From: Muricoccus nepalensis
GTDB lineage: Bacteria; Pseudomonadota; Alphaproteobacteria; Acetobacterales; Acetobacteraceae
Length of the DNA stretch: 41,992 bases
Reading direction: 5' to 3'
Assembly: GCF_006438825.1 (NCBI RefSeq)
Contig: NZ_RCZP01000043.1
Coordinates: forward strand, 1-41,992
Shown here: piece after piece, positions 7,276 to 15,124 of the stretch
Layout: each line of letters begins with the position of its first letter
Position numbering within the stretch: position 1 is the first letter of the stretch
The notes under the pieces: generated by a model
What the model saw: the letters and a program-made list of their open reading frames with translations, nothing else
Databases searched by the model: none
What the model was told of the DNA's origin: nothing
Made by a program: the position numbers and the translations under genes

Positions 7276-7526
7276 CACCCCAGGAGCTCAAGGCTGCGCG
7301 GAATGCCGTCGGCCTGAGTGCCGAAGGATTCGCGCGCTTGGTCCGCGTAGAGAGTGGCCGGACTGTCCGAAGGTGGGAGTCCGGGGAGCGTGAAATCCCC
7401 GGCCCCGTCGTCGTGCTCGTCGAGGCGCTGATGGCGAGCCGTGCGGTGCGGCAGTTTTTCGGCCTCGTCGTAGAGGGCGATCTCACACTGGCCGCCCCAG
7501 TCCATTCAGAAAAGAAAGGGATCTGA
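7272..7526 (+). CDS. XRE-type helix-turn-helix protein
   Basis: 84 residues with a Cro/CI-like fold at about 5-50: ELKAARNAVGLSAEGFARLV, then VESGRTVRRWESGEREIPGP with the typical RRWESG recognition region. The C-terminus is a short hydrophobic helix. It overlaps the preceding gene by ATGA. It is the best candidate for the repressor that binds the two TAGGGCC palindromes upstream, which would make this an autoregulated operon also controlling the acidic repeat protein; that link is inference from location. Confidence 0.75.
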   Translation: MTPQELKAARNAVGLSAEGFARLVRVESGRTVRRWESGEREIPGPVVVLVEALMASRAVRQFFGLVVEGDLTLAAPVHSEKKGI

Positions 7527-7528
7527 CC

Positions 7529-7660
7529 ATGCGCGTCACTTACGAAGTACCCTCCTACAACACCCGCCGGTACGGCCGCCCGTGGCTCGCCAAGGTCATG
7601 GCATGGCCTATCGGCGGTCATCTCCCACCTCGCGGCTGCCACCGCTCCCACCTTCGATAG
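7529..7660 (+). pseudogene. Truncated small plasmid gene
   Basis: 43 codons from ATG 7529, two bases after the XRE stop. The N-terminal VTYEVPSYNTRRYGRPW is like the start of a small conserved plasmid protein I recall as following such XRE genes, usually clearly longer. Here the product goes out of register after the AWPIGG segment and stops at 7660. I read it as an internally broken or recombined gene. It could also be a genuine short peptide. Confidence 0.45.
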
Positions 7661-8310
7661 CCATGCATTTTAGCCTGTGAAGATTGGAGGCGGACGACCT
7701 AGAGGGAAGGAGTGGATGGTGACACTGCAGGCGCCGAACGACGAGCCGAGGCCAGCAATCATGGCCTACGCTGAACGAAAGAGCGGAGGAGCAGTGCCAC
7801 CAACCTCATCATCGCAGCGAATACTGAACAACTCCCGACTAGGTGCGTCAGCCTACACCTCAGCTCCTGTCGCCGCATTCCCACGCAATGTCGCGGGCCC
7901 GCTCCCGATCTTCCTCTTCTCTGACTCTCTGCACGGTGAGGCGGCACAATATGGGGAGTGGTCCTGGGGATCAACGTAGGTTCTAGACAATGAGCCGCAT
8001 AACCCCGACATTTCGCGGGCGGGCTCTGCCATCTCGGCCTGGAAAACCGAGGACATGGCGGACAACCCGCACGAGGCGTGCCTTGATGTCGCGAGGGCGT
8101 GCGGAGGGCGGGCGGTGCCCGTAATCCGGTTAGTTTGGCCGCCGCCGGGTCGTTAGCGAATAGAGGTTCCACACGCTACTCAGGGGTGACGAAGGCCAAG
8201 AAGCCTCTGGGGCCGATAAGTCCTGCTAACGGCGGCAAATCCGTTCGTGGGGGCCAACACCGCAAACCCTCACCGGTGCGCGGCGCGTCGCGGCCGTGGA
8301 GACGACCCCA
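7661..8310. other. Gene-poor, apparently decayed stretch
   Basis: About 650 bases without a convincing gene on either strand. The open frame 7677-7979 has no good ribosome site and an unprotein-like composition. In the same frame after its stop, 7980-8156 reads as plausible protein (AGSAISAWKTEDMADNPHEA) but has no start codon, so it is probably the remnant of a lost gene. No repeats or insertion-sequence ends were seen. Confidence 0.45.
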
Positions 8311-8397
8311 ATGCGGGTAAATCTACGGGTTACGCTCAAGATCGACGTGGCGGCCGTGATCCTTGCGATCGCAGGTCTCATCAAGATCCTGACTTAA
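8311..8397 (+). CDS. 28-residue hydrophobic peptide
   Basis: ATG 8311, preceded by GGAGA, encodes 28 residues: a basic N-terminus with alternating polar/hydrophobic residues (MRVNLRVTLKID) followed by one membrane-length segment (VAAVILAIAGLIK) and ILT. The stop TAA is 6 bases before a strong terminator, so the unit RBS-peptide-terminator is compact. Size and topology fit small membrane peptides, including type I toxin-like ones, but the sequence is not one I recognise. Confidence 0.5.
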   Translation: MRVNLRVTLKIDVAAVILAIAGLIKILT

Positions 8398-8403
8398 CGG
8401 AGG

Positions 8404-8432
8404 CGGGGGCTGCTTCGGCAGCCCCCGTTTTT
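8404..8432 (+). terminator. Rho-independent terminator with TTCG loop
   Basis: C-GGGGGCTGC (8404-8413), loop TTCG, and GCAGCCCCC-G (8418-8427) form a 10-bp perfect stem, followed by TTTTT (8428-8432). Confidence 0.9.
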
Positions 8433-8557
8433 CTGGCGAAGCTAACCTCAGACGCCTGCCAGAACCGACATGGCCCTCTCTTCCATGTTCCCGAATCGTT
8501 CACGTCGGGCGTAGGCTGTCCCGCTTCTCCCAATGAAGCGTCAGTGAGGATTCGCGC

Positions 8558-8845
8558 GTGAGTTACGACCACCTGTACAAGCCCGCCCCCAGGGCCCCAG
8601 TTCGCGACCATCTCGACTGGTGGCTCATGATCCAGTGCGGGTGCGGATACCGAGTGGACTACCCTATCCGACTGCTCGCGAAGGAACGTGGACCGGACAC
8701 CGATCTGAGCCGCATTGATGCACGGTTGCGCTGTGGCCGGTGCCGGCAGCGCCCTGCCTCTGTTTCTCTAGTAAACAGGCCTGACCGCGTGACTGGGGGA
8801 TTCGGCGGAGGCCGGGGCGCGACAATCAAGCCCTTGCCGACATAG
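8558..8845 (+). CDS. Zinc-ribbon-like hypothetical protein
   Basis: 95 residues from GTG 8558, with GTGAGGA upstream. Cysteines fall as CGCG (about residues 28-30) and CGRC (about 59-62), a C-x-C...C-x2-C spacing consistent with a zinc ribbon, separated by a helical RLLAKERG segment. The start (DHLDWWLMIQCGCGY) resembles small conserved alphaproteobacterial proteins of unknown function. It stands alone after the terminator at 8404. Confidence 0.6.
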   Translation: MSYDHLYKPAPRAPVRDHLDWWLMIQCGCGYRVDYPIRLLAKERGPDTDLSRIDARLRCGRCRQRPASVSLVNRPDRVTGGFGGGRGATIKPLPT

Positions 8846-8877
8846 CTCGTCCGGTCAGCACATGAGGCCACAAACAA

Positions 8878-9153
8878 ATGTCTGACACGTCTGCCACTCA
8901 CAAACTACGTACGCTGAAGGCTGTCACCTCTGAAGGTGGCGGTCTCTACGAGTATCGTGGAGCCCAGCTCAGATCGAATGAAAAGCAGACCGTCTGGGGC
9001 TTTAGCCTCGAGGGATTTCCCCATGGACCTCAAGCGCATTGGGGCGGTATCGGAAATGTCGGGGAGATTATCCGTATCGTCGATAGCTGGCTTGACCACG
9101 GCAAGCTCCCGCCGCCCTACGTCCACAAACCCTCTTCAGACAACACGAGGTAG
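8878..9153 (+). CDS. Hypothetical protein
   Basis: 91 residues from ATG 8878, with GAGG about 10 bases upstream. Soluble, alpha/beta-like composition with an aromatic mid-section (QTVWGFSLEGFPHG) and a helical IIRIVDSWLDHGK segment. No family recognised. It lies between the zinc-ribbon gene and the HEPN-like gene in the same direction. Confidence 0.5.
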   Translation: MSDTSATHKLRTLKAVTSEGGGLYEYRGAQLRSNEKQTVWGFSLEGFPHGPQAHWGGIGNVGEIIRIVDSWLDHGKLPPPYVHKPSSDNTR

Positions 9154-9232
9154 GATGCACCAGATCTCAACGTTTAACACGTCGACGGCATTCCCCTTGA
9201 GCGGGTGGTGAGTGGGGTGGGGGGAAGAAGGC

Positions 9233-9730
9233 GTGGACGAAGACGAAAGGCACGAGCAGTGGGTCGATAAACTGGTGGCCCTGCACCAGCACTGGACCAC
9301 TGCTGAGGCGATCGGCGACCATCTGCGACGCTCGATGCTCCACAAGATCCGACATGGCCCCAGGGAGCTGACGCCCGAGGAATACTGGGCGGACACGACC
9401 TACCAGCGCTCTGTCATGCTCGCGGTCTGCGTCCATCACTCGCTGCTCTACGTGGTCATCGAGGGCTGGCGCGAGCTCGGCTGCGTGGATACCCGCGTGG
9501 ACGAACTGTTGGCTCGGGAGGACATGACCTCCGCATTGAGGCTCTTCCGCAATAGCGTCTTTCACTTCCAGCCCGAGGTACACAGCCCGAAACAGGAGGC
9601 TTTTATGAAATCGGGCGGGTCGTACGAGTGGGTCCGCGCGCTGCGGGCTGCGCTGCGAGACTACTTCGATGCTCGCCTCAAGGTCACGATCGCCCCTAGA
9701 CCGGGGACCGAGCCGCCGACGCGGCATTAG
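9233..9730 (+). CDS. HEPN-like hypothetical protein (RNSVFH motif)
   Basis: About 165 residues from GTG 9233, preceded by AGAAGG at good spacing; GTG 9212 is an in-frame alternative. The protein is all-helical in appearance. Near residue 108 it contains RNSVFH, which fits the R-(N/H/D)-x3-H active-site pattern of HEPN ribonucleases, followed by FQPEVHSPKQEAF. Many HEPN proteins are toxins or defence effectors, and this one sits beside a HigBA pair, separated only by a short convergent gene. No cognate nucleotidyltransferase (MNT) partner is seen. Assignment rests on one short motif plus helical content. Confidence 0.55.
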   Translation: MDEDERHEQWVDKLVALHQHWTTAEAIGDHLRRSMLHKIRHGPRELTPEEYWADTTYQRSVMLAVCVHHSLLYVVIEGWRELGCVDTRVDELLAREDMTSALRLFRNSVFHFQPEVHSPKQEAFMKSGGSYEWVRALRAALRDYFDARLKVTIAPRPGTEPPTRH

Positions 9731-9930
9731 AGCACTTCAGTACGGCCCCGGGTCGCGACGCGCTCCAAGTCTCGGATCTGCCGACTCAGATTCTCAATGG
9801 TTACGGGCTCTCCAAGCCAGAGCTCATCGCGTGGCGTTGGGTGTCCTCCGTGAGCAAGGTGATGGTACAGCCGCCGCAGAGATGCCAAGCGCGCCAGAAG
9901 CGGATTGCCCAAGGATTCGGTAGGCGGCAC
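9727..9930 (-). CDS. Small hypothetical gene downstream of higA
   Basis: 67 residues from GTG 9930, preceded by GGAGAGGAA. Basic and helical with no hydrophobic segment (NPLLARLASLRRLYHHLAHG, then NLSRQIRDLERVATRG). It follows higA in the same direction with a 19-base gap, so it may be a third gene of the toxin-antitoxin transcript, and overlaps the 3' end of the HEPN-like gene by 4 bases. Unknown function. Confidence 0.5.
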   Translation of the reverse strand: MPPTESLGNPLLARLASLRRLYHHLAHGGHPTPRDELWLGEPVTIENLSRQIRDLERVATRGRTEVL

Positions 9931-9949
9931 TCGTACGTTCCTCTCCTGC

Positions 9950-10552
9950 TCAGGCTTTCGTCGTTTTGGTTCGCCTTGCAGAGGCAGCTAAACGCATTGC
10001 GCCAGTGGTGCCACCTGACCGCCTAATCCCAGTGACTTTCTCTTCTCCAGCCTTCTTTATGGCGCTGCGCTGCCCTAACGAGCGCTTCTTCACAACAGTC
10101 GCGGCCGATTTAGCAGGGGCTACGCTGCGTGATTTCGGCTCAGTTGTCGCATAGGGCACCGTTAGTAGGTCAAATGGTACGCGAAGCAATGCTGCCAGTG
10201 CGCGGAGCTGGTCCACATCCCGGATGCGGCGGCGAGCATTGAGCAGGTCTGCAACACGGGACGCTCCGCCGACGATCTCACCAATCTGTACGCGGGTAAT
10301 GCCGTGCCGCTCCATTGCATACGCGATGGTCTCCGGTGGGCTCAGTGGCTCAATGGAGTAATGCTCTCGCTCAAACTCAGCCGCGATCCTAGCGAGCAGT
10401 CGAAGGCGCACACCGTTCGGAGAATCCCGGTTTGGCTCGTGGTCCATAAGAGCATCGATTTCAGCGAGGACTGCGTCATGCTCCAGATCGTTGGTGATGA
10501 CGGGGATCACACGAAGAGCAGTGCGGTACTCGCTCACGGCTGTCGCGGTCAT
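9950..10552 (-). CDS. higA: HigA-type antitoxin with long basic tail
   Basis: 200 residues from ATG 10552, overlapping the toxin stop (ATGA). Residues 1-80 carry the HigA-like N-terminal pattern (D-x-L-x2-LI-E-x-E-type helices, RLRLLARIAAEFEREHYS), followed by an HTH (about 80-115: PPETIAYAMERHGITRVQIGEI then VADLLNARR). This binds operator DNA and neutralises HigB. The family is usually about 120-140 residues; here about 65 extra C-terminal residues are rich in Lys/Arg/Ala/Ser and look disordered, which is unusual and might bind nucleic acid. Confidence 0.85.
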   Translation of the reverse strand: MTATAVSEYRTALRVIPVITNDLEHDAVLAEIDALMDHEPNRDSPNGVRLRLLARIAAEFEREHYSIEPLSPPETIAYAMERHGITRVQIGEIVGGASRVADLLNARRRIRDVDQLRALAALLRVPFDLLTVPYATTEPKSRSVAPAKSAATVVKKRSLGQRSAIKKAGEEKVTGIRRSGGTTGAMRLAASARRTKTTKA

Positions 10553-10860
10553 TTTCCCTGCCTCCTCTGCTTCTCGTTCCAAGCGTCGTACTCTGTGTGA
10601 TCGAGGACTTCCTCGATTCGAACAATTTGGTTCTGGTATTCGATGCGAGCAACTATCCGGAACTTGTTACCGCCGATATCGAAGATCGCTCGACCTCTTG
10701 GCTGAAAATCTGTTTGCGGAAACGTGTTCTTGACCTCGATAGTTGTCTTCCACTCAGAGTGTTCAGCAATCCCAAACCAATCTCGAAGCGGCTTCTCAGC
10801 CTTCTCGTTGCCTTTTCGCTTCCAGTACTTCTCGAGCAGCTTGAACGAGAGGACTTCCAC
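10549..10860 (-). CDS. higB: HigB-family toxin (mRNA interferase)
   Basis: 103 residues from GTG 10860; the longer reading from 10899 would start inside the operator dyad, so it is rejected. Family hallmarks are W-x-DWFG (about 28-31), EWKTTIEVKNTFPQTDF, IFDIGGNKFRIVARIEY and HTEYDAW at the end. HigB toxins cleave translated mRNA and are inactivated by HigA. Toxin-first order with a 4-base overlap is standard for higBA. On a plasmid the pair would favour retention by killing plasmid-free daughters. Confidence 0.85.
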   Translation of the reverse strand: MEVLSFKLLEKYWKRKGNEKAEKPLRDWFGIAEHSEWKTTIEVKNTFPQTDFQPRGRAIFDIGGNKFRIVARIEYQNQIVRIEEVLDHTEYDAWNEKQRRQGK

Positions 10861-10869
10861 AACACTCGA

Positions 10870-10907
10870 TTCCCAGATTGGGAATCTGAATATTCCCAAT
10901 CTGGGAA
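10870..10907 (-). promoter_or_regulatory. higBA operator: perfect 16-bp inverted repeat
   Basis: TTCCCAGATTGGGAAT (10870-10885) and its exact reverse complement (10892-10907) are 6 bases apart, and each arm also contains the smaller dyad TTCCCAGATTGGGAA. This lies 10 bases upstream of the higB GTG, where HigA or HigBA would repress. Confidence 0.8.
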
Positions 10908-11101
10908 GCAGTCAAGGGGATTCAAGCCCAAGCTCCCTAGGAGGGAAATTTTTATCGTGCCTAAGCATGACTGAGAGGGCGATTGCCATCCTAGGGCTGG
11001 CGCCCACCCGCCATCAACTGCTGTCAGCCGGCGGTCTGTCCCAATCTTTCAAACGTTCCTTTCAGATTGTGAATTTTGGCTTAACGGGGTATGGCGGCGG
11101 C

Positions 11102-11791
11102 ATGAATGCGGCTGCATCCCCTCACTTCGTCGGCTACTACCGTGTCTCCACCGACAAGCAGGGACGCTCTGGCCTTGGCTTGGACGCTCAGCGCGAAGCC
11201 GTCGCCCAACACGCATCAAGGCACGGCGGCATCGTCGTCGCGACGTTCGAGGAGGTGGAGAGCGGCCGTCGAGGCGACCGCCCCCAATTGCGGCTGGCGC
11301 TCGCCGAGTGTCGACTTCGCCGATGCGTGTTGCTGATTGCCAAGCTTGACCGCCTCGCGCGCGACGCACACTTCCTCCTCGGGCTGGAGAAGGCTGGCGT
11401 CGAGTTCCTGGCCGCCGACATGCCCCACGCCAACCGTCTCACCATTGGCGTCATGGCGCTCGTTGCCGAGGAAGAGGCCCGCGCCACTTCGGCACGGACC
11501 AAGGCTGCCCTCGCCGCCGCCAAGGCACGCGGCGTGAAACTCGGTAACCCTCATTTACAGCCGGGAAGCAGCGCAACCGCGGCTGACGCTCGCAGCGCCT
11601 GGTCGGCCATTGCTAACCAACGCGCAGTCGAGGTGCGTCCCTATCTCGATGCAGCTCGCCGAGCCGGCGCCTCCACCCTACGGGACTTGGCTGGTGCACT
11701 CACTGCCCGCGGCGTGCCGCTTCCGAGCGGTCGTGTGGCTCCCTGGCATGCCGAGACTGTGCGCCGCGTCCTTGCCCGAATAGCAGCGTGA
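11102..11791 (+). CDS. Serine recombinase (resolvase/invertase family)
   Basis: 229 residues from ATG 11102; the open frame runs further upstream to 10724, but that part overlaps higB and is not protein-like. The N-terminal catalytic domain has YYRVSTDKQG with catalytic Ser16, the LDAQREAV segment, an LIAKLDRLARD motif carrying active-site Arg, and an EEARATSARTKAALAAAKARG helix. The C-terminal part (about 170-229) resembles the DNA-binding recombinase domain. On a plasmid of this size the likely role is resolution of multimers. The start has a weak ribosome site. The 240 bases upstream hold the higBA operator and might hold the res site, which I could not define. Confidence 0.8.
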   Translation: MNAAASPHFVGYYRVSTDKQGRSGLGLDAQREAVAQHASRHGGIVVATFEEVESGRRGDRPQLRLALAECRLRRCVLLIAKLDRLARDAHFLLGLEKAGVEFLAADMPHANRLTIGVMALVAEEEARATSARTKAALAAAKARGVKLGNPHLQPGSSATAADARSAWSAIANQRAVEVRPYLDAARRAGASTLRDLAGALTARGVPLPSGRVAPWHAETVRRVLARIAA

Positions 11792-11851
11792 CGTTCGCGC
11801 CTTATCTGGCACCTATCGAACTACGCAAGCACATCGAGGAAGGTCGAAATC

Positions 11852-12487
11852 ATGCCGGGGCTCCAGCCACCACCTAGTACAGGCGCCATCCGCACTTGGC
11901 TCGCACAAGACAACAAACCGACGCGGGGTAGGGGAGGGCGAGGCCGTTTGGGCGACATCGCGCGCTTCTTGCGGCGCGAGGCTGTCGACGTGGACCACGG
12001 CCGCCGGGAGGAGGGGCTGACGTGGGACGATATTGCCCTGGCAGCATCCAGGGTGGGCGTCGCCCGGGAAGACGGTAGTCCGTACCCGGGAGCCTCCTTC
12101 AGCAAGCTGTGGCTGAGGCTGATTGAGCGTAAGCAGATCGTCTTAGCGGCAGCTGCTGCCGGCGACCTAGCCCCTCAACTGCCACAGCCGCAAGAGGCCG
12201 CCACTAGCATCCCAATTGGTGAAGTGGTGGAGCCTGCAGTGCAGGTAAGCGCACCTGCGCGCCGCTCTCGACGGTCAAATTCGTCGGAGAAGGTAATCTT
12301 TGGCATGAACGTGAGGAAAGCGCGGGAAGGGCGCGGGCTCACGCAAATAGAGTTGGCACGCCTAACCGGCATCGCTCAGTCGGATCTAAGTGCGGTCGAG
12401 CGAGGTGTCGCCAACAGCACCATCGATACAATGGCGCGGATCGCAGCGGCCGTTAGAGAACCTCTGCATCGCCTCCTGACTGAGTGA
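11852..12487 (+). CDS. Regulator: unknown N-terminal domain plus XRE helix-turn-helix
   Basis: 211 residues, ATG with GAGGAAGG upstream. Residues 1-95 form a domain with a TWDDIALAASRVG helix and SFSKLWLRLIERK, suggestive of a second DNA-binding unit. Residues about 150-208 are a clear XRE domain (NVRKAREGRGLTQIELARLT-GIAQSDLSAVERG). A Pro/Ala/Ser linker joins them. Target unknown; it lies between the recombinase and the replication genes. The following 288 bases (12488-12775) show no gene or strong signal. Confidence 0.7.
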   Translation: MPGLQPPPSTGAIRTWLAQDNKPTRGRGGRGRLGDIARFLRREAVDVDHGRREEGLTWDDIALAASRVGVAREDGSPYPGASFSKLWLRLIERKQIVLAAAAAGDLAPQLPQPQEAATSIPIGEVVEPAVQVSAPARRSRRSNSSEKVIFGMNVRKAREGRGLTQIELARLTGIAQSDLSAVERGVANSTIDTMARIAAAVREPLHRLLTE

Positions 12488-12775
12488 TCCGCACTTCGGC
12501 AAGGCGCCCGCCGCTTCCTCAGCTCTCGCCAACAGGGACGCCTGCCTAAGCCAGTGACGTGATCGAGCCAAAAAGGGGCACCGGGCAGCGCCTAAGGGCC
12601 GCCCTGCAGGCGCGTCTTCGGGAAGGTATGCGGGGGTAATGCTGGGCACGCACGGCCATTTCTCCTTCCTACGGCCCTCCGGCGCCGTGCAGCACGAGCG
12701 AACGACATCTAGGCAGTTGCACAAGCGCCGCCGGGCGCCATATCTTGTAGTGCAAAATCTTGCGTGGGGATCAGA

Positions 12776-13003
12776 GTGACGATGGTGATCGAGAGGCCGC
12801 GGCGCCGGCGGGCGGAGCCCAGCCGCCCTCTGCAGCTTGAGGCGCAGATCTCATTCCGTGTTCCGGCGGACGTGCGTGACGCGGTTGAGCGGCGGTTCGC
12901 TGACAGGGGGCTTGGTTTGAGCGCCGGTTTGCGGCTGCTGCTCGCGGATGTGGTGGCGGGCCGCCTTAATTGGCCGCCCTCGGGCGAGGGTAAAAGGAAG
13001 TAG
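12776..13003 (+). CDS. Small RHH-like DNA-binding protein
   Basis: About 75 residues from GTG 12776, five bases after GGGGA; GTG 12764 and ATG 12782 are in-frame alternatives. The N-terminus is very basic (ERPRRRRAEPSRP), followed by a strand (QISFRVPADV) and two helices (RDAVERRFADRG, LSAGLRLLLADVVAGR), a ribbon-helix-helix pattern. It starts the replication operon, two bases before the DUF3991/Toprim gene, so it may be a copy-control regulator, by position only. Confidence 0.6.
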   Translation: MTMVIERPRRRRAEPSRPLQLEAQISFRVPADVRDAVERRFADRGLGLSAGLRLLLADVVAGRLNWPPSGEGKRK

Positions 13004-13005
13004 CT

Positions 13006-13980
13006 GTGGCTGATCCGGAACTCGAATCCTTTAAACGGGAAATTTGCTGCACGCGCGTTCTCGAACAGCACGGATACATCCGAGATGTCGGTGAAAGCAC
13101 CGATGCGAGTGCCAAGTACCGGAAGGCTGATGATATCGTCGTAGTCCAGCTTGCCGACGGTCATGGGACTGGATGGATGTCCGTGCGAGGGGATGGTGGT
13201 CGGGGCGGGCGGTGCGGTGACGTCATTTCCCTCTGGCAGGATCTGACTGGCGACAGTCTCGGTCGTGCCCGTGTGGCACTGCGCCGCTGGACTGGCGGTG
13301 GTGCCGCGGTGAACCGCATCCGCCGGCCAGCCTCACCGCCGCGCCTGCGCCCAACGCCGACCGCCTTTGATCGTGGAGTCTGGGGCCGCCAAGCAAGGCT
13401 TTGCGAAGGATCCCTCGGATGGGCATACCTGACCGAAGCGCGAGGCCTTAATGAGGCGCTGATCAAGCGAGCTATAGAGCGGCTACGAGAGGGTCCCTAT
13501 GGTACTGTGTGGTTCCTCCATGCCGACCCTCGCACTCCTGGTGTTCCGACCGGTTGGGAAAGGCGTGGCCCGAGTTTCGACGGGTATGCAAAGGGCGGTG
13601 GGAAAGCTCTCTTCTTCCCTTGGCAATCTTTAGGAGCTGGGCGCCTGGTACTTTGTGAGAGCGCGATCGACGCGCTGAGCTACGCTCAGGTGGACGGGTG
13701 CCGTGGGGATACCCTTTATGCCAGTCACGCGGGCGCAATTGCGGAGGAGACGTGGGGCATCCTGACCGATTTAGCCTCGGGTCTCGATCTCGTCTTGGCG
13801 TCAGACCGAGATGTCGCTGGCGACAACTTCGTCGCATCTCTAAGTGAACGTCTCGGATCAATCGCCCGCAGCATCACCGAAGATCGCGTTCCACCCTATG
13901 CTGGTTTTAAGGATTGGAACGAGTTCGTGAAAAACCAACGATTGCAGCAAATGCATGGGGAGCAACGAGATGCTCAGTGA
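13006..13980 (+). CDS. DUF3991/Toprim domain protein (primase-like)
   Basis: 324 residues from GTG 13006, with AAGGAAG upstream. The N-terminal about 90 residues resemble the CHC2-like part of this family (WMSVRGDGGRGGRCGDVISL). DUF3991 follows (about 140-205: YLTEARGLNEALIKRAIERL, then TGWERRGPSFDGYAKGGGKA). A Toprim fold ends the protein, with LCESAIDALSY (catalytic Glu region), ASDRDVAGD (D-x-D) and KDWNE. Such proteins are common on alphaproteobacterial plasmids and probably prime DNA. The gene overlaps the start of the initiator gene, tying it to replication. Confidence 0.8.
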   Translation: MADPELESFKREICCTRVLEQHGYIRDVGESTDASAKYRKADDIVVVQLADGHGTGWMSVRGDGGRGGRCGDVISLWQDLTGDSLGRARVALRRWTGGGAAVNRIRRPASPPRLRPTPTAFDRGVWGRQARLCEGSLGWAYLTEARGLNEALIKRAIERLREGPYGTVWFLHADPRTPGVPTGWERRGPSFDGYAKGGGKALFFPWQSLGAGRLVLCESAIDALSYAQVDGCRGDTLYASHAGAIAEETWGILTDLASGLDLVLASDRDVAGDNFVASLSERLGSIARSITEDRVPPYAGFKDWNEFVKNQRLQQMHGEQRDAQ

Positions 13981-15124
13981 TCAGCACCCCGCTTCCGGCA
14001 CCGATCCGTCTGAAACCACTGAGAAGGCTGGCCCGGCAGCGGTGGCCCGTCCCCGCGCCCGGCCGATCAGTTCGTATGCGCTCCTTGACAGACCTTTGAG
14101 CGGTCGAGGCGTATTCCGGATCGTTGACCCGCGCTTGAGACACAAGGACCAACTCGAAAGCTTGGTAACCGCACTGCGTGAAGGTGCATCAATCAGCAAC
14201 CTAGAAGGCAAGGCGACCGGCACGACCAGCGTCGTCGAGATGAACGGATTCCGTTACTTCATTGAGCCGACCTACGCTCTTGGCGTTGAGGAGCTAACAA
14301 CGCTCCTGGCACTGAGCGCCATCGCTAAGATGAATCATCGGAATGGCTACAAGTACGAGGCTACTAGGGCAGCCTCGGTGAGGCGGCTGCCCCAGCGCAG
14401 AATGCAGGCATCTCTGCTGAAAGAGATTTCCCGTGATGTGCTGCGCTCACGCCTGCAAGCCAAGGGGCCTGCATGGCAGTCGGGAGAATATCTGGAGGCG
14501 CGCGGGTCGATCTACGCGCTTATGACGGAATGCGGGCTAAGTCGCGGGCAGAAAAACTATGTGAGGACACTGGCGTCCCTACTGCGGCTTTCACGAGTTG
14601 GATACACAAATCTCGGCCGTAGCGGCAGTAACTCAATAAACCTGCAATCAGGAGAAAACCTGATTTATTTTGAGTATGATGGAGCAACCAATGACTTCAT
14701 CGTTTGGCTGAATGCTAGGCTGACGTCCGCACTGATCAGCAGCCGTTTGTCGCTGGATGCTGGGGTCAGTGTCGATCTCGCAGAGTACCGGCAGCTCCGT
14801 GATGGCGCCAGGATCATTCACTGCCACCTCTCAGAAGCCCTACGGGCGTCATCGGACCCGCGGAAAGGGCCTACCAGATACTCACCAGAGGATCTGGCTG
14901 AAATGCTGTACGGGCCAGCGGCCGACGTAAAACCCGACACACGGGCTAGGCAGCGAAACCGCGCGATCACCGCTGCACTTCAACTCAACGTCCTCAAGCC
15001 TGCCTGGGAGGTGCTTGAGGTCCGCGACAAAGTTGCGGGACACAGAGAACCAGTTGTGGTGGCGGTCGACCTATACCACCGGGACGTCCGCAGCCCGGAA
15101 GCCAAGGGCAGCCCGGACAGGTAG
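13970..15124 (+). CDS. Plasmid replication initiator
   Basis: 384 residues from ATG 13970, chosen because GGGGAG lies 7 bases upstream; ATG 13955 is an in-frame alternative. It begins inside the end of the primase-like gene. A disordered N-terminus is followed by a body consistent with tandem winged helices as in iteron-binding Rep proteins (helices such as LTTLLALSAIAKMN, GSIYALMTECGLSRGQKNYV, LDAGVSVDLAEYRQLRDGAR). No HUH or polymerase motif is visible. Direct contact with an iteron array, one imperfect iteron overlapping its stop codon, identifies it as the initiator. I cannot name its incompatibility group. Confidence 0.8.
   Translation: MLSDQHPASGTDPSETTEKAGPAAVARPRARPISSYALLDRPLSGRGVFRIVDPRLRHKDQLESLVTALREGASISNLEGKATGTTSVVEMNGFRYFIEPTYALGVEELTTLLALSAIAKMNHRNGYKYEATRAASVRRLPQRRMQASLLKEISRDVLRSRLQAKGPAWQSGEYLEARGSIYALMTECGLSRGQKNYVRTLASLLRLSRVGYTNLGRSGSNSINLQSGENLIYFEYDGATNDFIVWLNARLTSALISSRLSLDAGVSVDLAEYRQLRDGARIIHCHLSEALRASSDPRKGPTRYSPEDLAEMLYGPAADVKPDTRARQRNRAITAALQLNVLKPAWEVLEVRDKVAGHREPVVVAVDLYHRDVRSPEAKGSPDR

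Noticed and set aside
7853-8065. 70-codon minus-strand open frame
   Set aside because: No ribosome site and no plausible fold; sits in the decayed stretch.
10724-11101. N-terminal extension of the serine recombinase
   Set aside because: Lies over higB and its operator; the catalytic domain starts normally at 11102.
11102-11791. Transposon resolvase as part of an intact transposon
   Set aside because: No transposase and no terminal inverted repeats were found around it.
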